From positions 59,851,501 to 59,915,500 of the forward strand of contig CM027377.1 of the NCBI GenBank assembly GCA_015680905.1: DNA of 64,000 nucleotides. The letters are read 5' to 3'. The position numbers were made by a program, and so were the translations under genes. The DNA comes from Coptis chinensis. Taxonomy: Eukaryota; Streptophyta; Magnoliopsida; Ranunculales; Ranunculaceae. The notes under the pieces were generated by a model that was not told where the DNA came from, did not search any database, and was given only the letters and a program-made list of their open reading frames with translations. Positions 59,018 to 64,000 of this stretch are shown here, piece by piece. Position 1 is the stretch's first letter, and every line of letters begins with the position of its first letter.

Positions 59018-60130
59018 GTCTGAAAACCTAAGTTCTAAAAAATTCAATGTATTTCGGTATTTTATTCATAAGGGGCTAGCAAGTACTGGTTGTTTAGAAC
59101 TTAGGTTTATATATTTACTAATAATAGTGAAAATATTAATTGTGCAAAGTTTATTGTGTTAAGTTACTAGAAAATGATGATGTTCAGTTATTGGAAAATG
59201 AAAGTTTTGAAGGGAACAATAGTAATGAAAGGGATCCTGATAAGGTTTATCATTTATGTTATTTAATTTTATTTGAATTTTATTAATTTTTTGTATGAGA
59301 AATGTATTTATTCCCTTGTCATTCTTGTTTACTTATTTAGACAGTGCATTTAACATGGTCATTGTTTTGAACAGGTGAAAGAAATCCTAGGAAGGAAGGT
59401 GGCACAGAGGAACAAATTTTTAGAAGCTGAAACTGAAGTGGCTCATATATGCATTCCAAATATTGTTAAAGTTATGGGTGGATTACTTATGGAAGGAAGT
59501 CTGTGCCACATACAACACCCGATTTTGATACTTACACTATTTTGCCTGAGACATTCTTCCCGGTATTTGTTAAAATGAACACATCATTTGTTTTTTTGGT
59601 TTGATAGGCGTGAGAAGTGCTAAATATATGTTTGTTACTTTGTTTTAATTCAAAAACAGGTACGTTTGCTGGACTTGTATGAACAAGTGGTTGGCATACT
59701 GCATGAGATAAGTCTTACTATTGAAGAGAAGATTTCAAAATGTGGGTTGTTGTTCTCATTCGATCTGATGATGACATTTAAAGATTTAGTTCAAGAAAAC
59801 AGAGATGTGCCACATGTTTTGAAATCAAACAGGTTAATGATGGCGTTAAACGTAGGGAAGAACACACATTGGGTCCTTGTTGTCTTCAACTTCTTGACAT
59901 GGACATGTTATATGTACGATTCTTCGAAAGCACCGGCAAGCGACCTAAATTTGAAGTTGAAGGCACTTGGTGTGCTGCTGCCTGTTGGCATATTGTTACA
60001 CAATACAAAGTGTATGCTGAAAGGACTGGGAAATTGTATTTGTAGAGTGTGCTAAACAATATGATACATGGAATTGCGGGGTGTTTGTTCAAGTGGTCTA
60101 ATGTGTTAAAGACGTGGGGGAAATGTATTA

Positions 60131-60490
60131 GGTTTTCTTGAAGTGCGAACGCTACAAGTTGGTGAAAATGTCTCCAAGCAATACATTTTGTATGTAGTAG
60201 ATCTTTTTGTATGATATGACTATGTATTTTGGACAAGTTTTTCGTACACAAATTTGGACAAGTTTTTTTTTGTTGGATTCGATATGTTTTGATGGTTTAT
60301 TTTCTTGTGTTGTTTAGCTATTACCAAATTTGAAGCAGGAACCAGGTCGCATTTAAAACAGTACAAAATTATAAAAGTTTTTGCTGCACTAAGAGTGTGG
60401 CCAATAACAAAAGCAATAACTAGCAGACCACTTTTAGCCATGTATGAAAGCGTTACCAAAGCTTGAATGCTTGATATTGAATTAAAACCT
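60131..60490. repeat. flank repeat R, copy 2
   Basis: Matches 25150-25510, starting in the 3' part of the Ulp1-like gene. Interrupted at about 60490 by some 700 bp not in copy 1. Confidence 0.85.
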
Positions 60491-60583
60491 AAATTAGCAT
60501 TAACCTTTTGTTTCATAATACATTGACCTTTTGTTTCATAGGGAAATTGATTATCAGGTAAATTCTGATACCTTTTTCTAGAC

Positions 60584-60859
60584 TATGAACAATGAATGTT
60601 CATACTCTTGTTTGGTTATGAACATTCAGTGTCCATACACCTAGTAGACTATGAACAATGAATGTTCATACCTGACATTACATCAACAGAATAATGTTTA
60701 TACCATTGGAATATGAACATTCAGTGTTCATAGTCTGTAGACTATGAACAATGAATGTTCATACTCTTGTTGGCCTATGAATATTCAGTGCTCATACACC
60801 TAGTGGACTATGAACATTCATTGTTCATACCATTGAACTATGAACAATGAATGTTCATA
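60584..60859. repeat. array of eight 21-bp dyad repeats
   Basis: Units at 60584, 60617, 60650, 60712, 60743, 60776, 60809 and 60839, each TATGAACA-n5-TGTTCATA or a close variant, with start-to-start spacing of 33, 33, 62, 31, 33, 33 and 30 bp. A half-site (AATGTTTATA, near 60692) lies in the 62-bp gap. The centre alternates between ATGAA-type and its reverse complement TTCAT/TTCAG. No ORF runs through it. This could be a protein-binding array, a DNA or RNA hairpin cluster, or a satellite seed. Confidence 0.85.
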
Positions 60860-61199
60860 CCTGACCTTACATCAACCGAATAATATTTTTGCAATTTTTT
60901 AATTTCGATATCTGACCTTCATTTATTTGTAGAACTTACTTCATTTATACTTTGTTTTGAATCTCAAAAATGCTCAATTTAACAGGTCATCGACTGGTGG
61001 TCTCTCCAAATTTGCAAAACGTTCCCAACCAAAAAAGAAACATGTCTACTATCTACCAACTCAAAGGTGAATTATTTATTTCAAATTATTGTTTCATATC
61101 TATTTTGTGGTTGGTCTCACATTCTTATTATTTCACGCACTTAATGTCACAGCATATACTGGAAGGAGGCATTGCAAAAATAGTGGACACAATCGACTT

Positions 61200-61670
61200 G
61201 AATTGCAAAAATTTGGACAAGTTTTTTTTTGTTGGATTCGATATGTTTTGATGGTTTATTTTCTTGTGTTGTTTACCTATTACCAAATTTGAAGCAGGAA
61301 GCAGGTCGCATTTAAAACCGTACAAAATTATAAAAGTTTTTGCTGCGCTTAAAGTGTGGCCGATAACAAAAGCAATAACTAGCAGACCACTTTTAGCCAT
61401 GTTTGAAAACGTTACCAAAGCTTAAATGTTTGATATTGAATTGAAACCTAAATCAACATATTGACTAGAAATTGATTGGGTCAAGAGAATAAAAAACGTA
61501 CTTCATTTATTAGGCTATTTCATTAGGACTGCTATTTGATTAGGACTGCTAAAAACAAAAAAATTGATTATGTTATCGTTTAATTGCAGTATAACCATAC
61601 TACATTGGCGTATAACCAAACTACATTGTCTATTTAAAGAACATGCATAAGAAACCGAAATCGATAATAA
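61200..61670. repeat. flank repeat R, copy 3
   Basis: Matches 25285-25735 and, for its first 230 bp, copy 2, so the flank was duplicated again beside copy 2. A short piece of the same sequence also appears near 63690-63800. Confidence 0.85.
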
Positions 61671-61686
61671 ACTAGAATGATTGATG

Positions 61687-62859
61687 TCACCCTAAATATA
61701 AGTAGTACATTACAAGATACAACTTCGGGTTAAACTGAGTTGTAGTGAAGTCTAACATGGATGGGAGAATGGAGTGATTGCCGATGGTCAGGATTCTTTT
61801 GACAAATAACAATTTCTCTGCACTGAAATCATACCAAAGGATACTGTCGTTGCATTCAAAAACTGCAATATTTTCTATGGGTAGGGCGACAAAACTCGGG
61901 TGACGGTAATGTAGTGAATACAATTTGTCCAACGAATAAGTCATCGGTTCACTCCACAATCTGTTGTCATAATCATGTAAGACCCTAAGTTCTAATTTCT
62001 CTGTAGCATTGTTCTCCTCACCCCAGAGCATGAACTTAATAGCAATAGTACCATTAAACTGAAACAGTTTGTACGACTTTGGTGGGGATTTAGTCTGTGG
62101 TAGCCCAATCCTCATCCAAGATTTAAGGGCAATGTTAAATACCAATATGCCTGCATCATAAAGAGCCCAGTGAAGAGATCCTTTTGCAGCCACTGCGGGC
62201 TACTTCCTAATGTGTTCATCATGAAATGCCAATTCCAAGTCGTTCAACCTTCTCCATTTCAAACTTCAGGAATCAAACAATTCAACATACTTGATGCGAG
62301 ATTGCTTTGTTTTATTTGCTCGGGTAGGCCTTACAGAGTTGAATTTGGGATCTAACAGTCGAACTATAGTGAAACATAATGGTTCCATTGAATTCACCAG
62401 CATTCCAAGGGATTCTGTAAAGAATCTAACCCTAGGAGTATTGAGTTGATAGACCTCTCCTGTCGTTGGTTTGCAAACGTAATATTTTTGGTTTTTCTTG
62501 TAAGGTGTGGTCAAGAGAACAATACCTTGCATTGAAGATGCAACGATTGCAGTACCGTGCGGTTTGTACTTCAGTGTTCGAGTTGGAATTGGTGGGTTGT
62601 TGTCAATGTTGGATGCGAAAGATATTGTGGATTCCCATCTTTTGTCAGTATTTATAAGGTAACCAAGAAATGATCCTGTGAGTAACGCGTTGTCCATTAC
62701 AAAGGAATTTGGACTTGTAATGCTTTCCCATTCTCGGGACACAAATTTTGACTTCTGGACAAATGGGAGTGGAGCACGTTTAAGAACCTCTGCCCACATA
62801 TTTGTATGCAACTCCTTTCCGTTGTTGTTGTTGTGTGCAATAGACGAAGAGGCTGCCAT
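61687..62859 (-). pseudogene. F-box-like protein gene with two in-frame stops
   Basis: A frame of about 391 codons. The most likely start is MAASSSIAHNNNNG (62859), although an upstream ATG at 63006 is in frame. The N-terminal MWAEVLKRAPLPFVQKSKFV and REWESITSPNSF fit an F-box, which would bind SKP1 in an SCF ubiquitin ligase. The remainder resembles an F-box-associated region (GTAIVASSMQGIVLLT; KYYVCKPTTGEVYQL; SLHWALYDAGILVFN; RLWSEPMTYSLDKL). In-frame TGA at 62266-62268 and TAG about 24 codons later interrupt it; otherwise it is open to the end, so inactivation is recent or the stops are sequence errors. No intron is evident. Its 3' end abuts flank repeat R, as does the zinc-knuckle gene at 25764. 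Confidence 0.68.
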
Positions 62860-64000
62860 TGTATGATTGATATGTTGTTTGTTTCTGCTTTGTATGGCAT
62901 AAACTGTTTCCACGACTCTGTTTAAGGATTTTATACTGAATTGGATGGAGGTTATTGTAACCATTTTCTCAAGTCTCGGTTCCCTTTTTGCAAACCGTTT
63001 TTGCAAAGTATTACACCCTAGTAAGCGGTTTAATAATAGAATAACCGTTTATTAGTTCCCTTATTAATTGGAGTAATAAGGGGACGCGTGGTTAATTGGG
63101 AACATGCCATAAGTTTGCATGTAGCGTATGTTTGCAAACCTTACAAAATAGATTTGGTGTGGCAAAAGTAGAAAGGAGAAAAAGAATGGAAAGATCTAGT
63201 GGTGAATAATATCTCTCAAAGCTCTGGGTGGTAGGTTTATAGGAAGAAACTGAAGGTATGAATTGGGGTATGTGTTTTGTTATGGGGACATGCTTTTCCC
63301 ACTTCCCAAAGAGACAGAGAATAAATATGAGTAATGCTACGGGAACAGCCTGGCTTCCATCTAAGTGACAAACCAAACAAAATACGCCACGTTGCTTCTG
63401 TGAAATTGGGAACCTTTAACTCCGGTTTAAAATATAAATTTAAGGAGCGTAAATTTAAAAGAAAAAAGGGTGGTAGAGTTCCTTGATTAACTTTTTTTTG
63501 CCCATTTTCTCTATTTTCTAATCAACCGGTATCCAGTTTCGTAGTTGCCACGTGGCATATTGTGTTTGGTCTGTCACGTAGATAGAGGCCAGTAGCTGTC
63601 TCTTTAGCATTTTCGAATAAATATGGGAGAATAAACCAACCCAATAAGTGTAGGGTATAGATCTTCCCATAGATATTTATTGACCATAAATTGACCCTAA
63701 ATTGATTGGGTCAAGAACCCTAAAGGACTGTTATCTCGATTCATTCATGCATACATTGATTAGGCTATTTCATTAAGGACTGTTATTTGATTAGGACTGC
63801 TAAAAACTTTGAAAATTGCATTCATATGTTTATTCATTACAGGGATTCGGCACTCATATCTTGATTCATTCATGCATGCATTACTTAAGAATTATTTTTG
63901 CAAAGTCTGATAGTGCTATCTTTATGGTAACCGTTACAAATTTTTCAGTTTTTTGTCTTGCCTCCCTCATTACATCTGACAGCCACTCAAAACTTAAACA
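62860..64000. other. region upstream of the F-box-like gene, no gene seen
   Basis: AT-rich. A short piece resembling flank repeat R lies near 63690-63800 (GATTGGGTCAAGA; TTAGGCTATTTCATTA). A 94-codon minus-strand ORF at 63092-63376 has no supporting motif. Confidence 0.5.

Larger units (their letters stand above)
55732..60110 (+). pseudogene. Ulp1-like (C48) gene with DUF1985-like N-terminal part, copy 2
   Basis: A multi-exon gene of the plant transposon-associated Ulp1 family. The first coding exon starts MKKK then TAG; after a frameshift near 55825 a long open block (55830-56624) resembles the DUF1985-type domain that precedes Ulp1 in these proteins (RLILEVLKNRVSKLTYRIKY; DVALFMGLSTDQPDD; WNDVYRLNMLYALGSFLI; DENVFPWLLG). 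Later exons: 56851-56910, 57021 to about 57408 (with a stop and frameshift), four tandem exons (57543-59017), a short exon ending near 59244, 59375-59578, and the protease exon from 59660. The protease has His in NTHWVLVV, Asp in YDSSKAP and Cys in DTWNCGVFV, but the Cys is in another frame and the tail is deleted. Several stops make it a pseudogene or TE relic. Element B sits in its 5' region. Confidence 0.78.

Noticed and set aside
63092..63376. 94-aa minus-strand ORF
   Set aside because: Hydrophobic start but no signal-peptide layout, conservation or neighbour support.

Overview
This window is plant nuclear DNA, almost certainly from a eudicot. It is AT-rich and intron-containing, and most of it is nested transposable elements. 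The sequence alone does not fix the species. I found no tRNA, rRNA, CRISPR or bacterial-type genes. Roughly 51 kb of the 64 kb is explained by four LTR retrotransposons of the Ty3/gypsy Athila type (tRNA-Asp-like primer site, Athila-like gag, extra ORFs after integrase) and one TIR DNA transposon. All four LTR elements have TG...CA ends and perfect 5-bp target-site duplications (TSDs), so the insertion history can be read directly.

Layout. (1) 1-981: the broken 3' end of a Ulp1-like (C48) cysteine-protease gene, copy 1, and its flank. (2) 987-25054: element C, minus strand, TSD TATAA, the only element with RT, RNase H and integrase; it carries two extra ORFs, called X and Y here. Element A (3204-12290, plus strand, TSD CTTTG) is nested in C's 3' noncoding region. 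(3) 25055-26986: non-TE sequence with a two-exon zinc-knuckle gene on the minus strand. (4) 26987-55551: element B, plus strand, TSD CCTAG, gag-pro-ORF X-ORF Y without RT or integrase. B is split by a CACTA-like DNA transposon T1 (34891-51343), which is itself split by non-coding LTR element E (35226-42272, TSD ACAGT). (5) 55552-60110: a second, longer but also broken Ulp1-like gene, including a four-fold tandem exon duplication. (6) 60111-61686: flank duplicated from (3), with an unusual array of 21-bp dyad repeats. (7) 61687-62859: an F-box-like gene with two in-frame stops, then apparently gene-free sequence to the end.

How the parts fit together. A and B encode (decayed) gag and protease but have a different conserved ORF where C has RT/RNase H/integrase, and E has no coding capacity at all. 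All four share the tRNA-Asp-type primer site, the polypurine tract (PPT), a dyad before the PPT and other noncoding motifs. They therefore look like one autonomous lineage plus several non-autonomous derivatives that would need C-like enzymes in trans. No element in the window looks competent: every long reading frame except ORF Y of B carries stops or frameshifts, and most nonsense changes are of C-to-T type.

The most interesting signals are: (i) a modular layout in B and C in which ORF X and ORF Y each end at a copy of the PPT-like G-tract, with TATA- or G-box-type sequences before them, as if each were its own transcription unit; (ii) RT/integrase-less elements sharing a conserved replacement ORF; (iii) eight 21-bp dyads at about 31-33 bp spacing at 60.58-60.86 kb; (iv) four tandem 405-bp exon+intron units with splice acceptors lost in the last two; (v) a duplicated LTR-end/primer-site junction in A. 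Percentages and counts given are by eye from the sequence.
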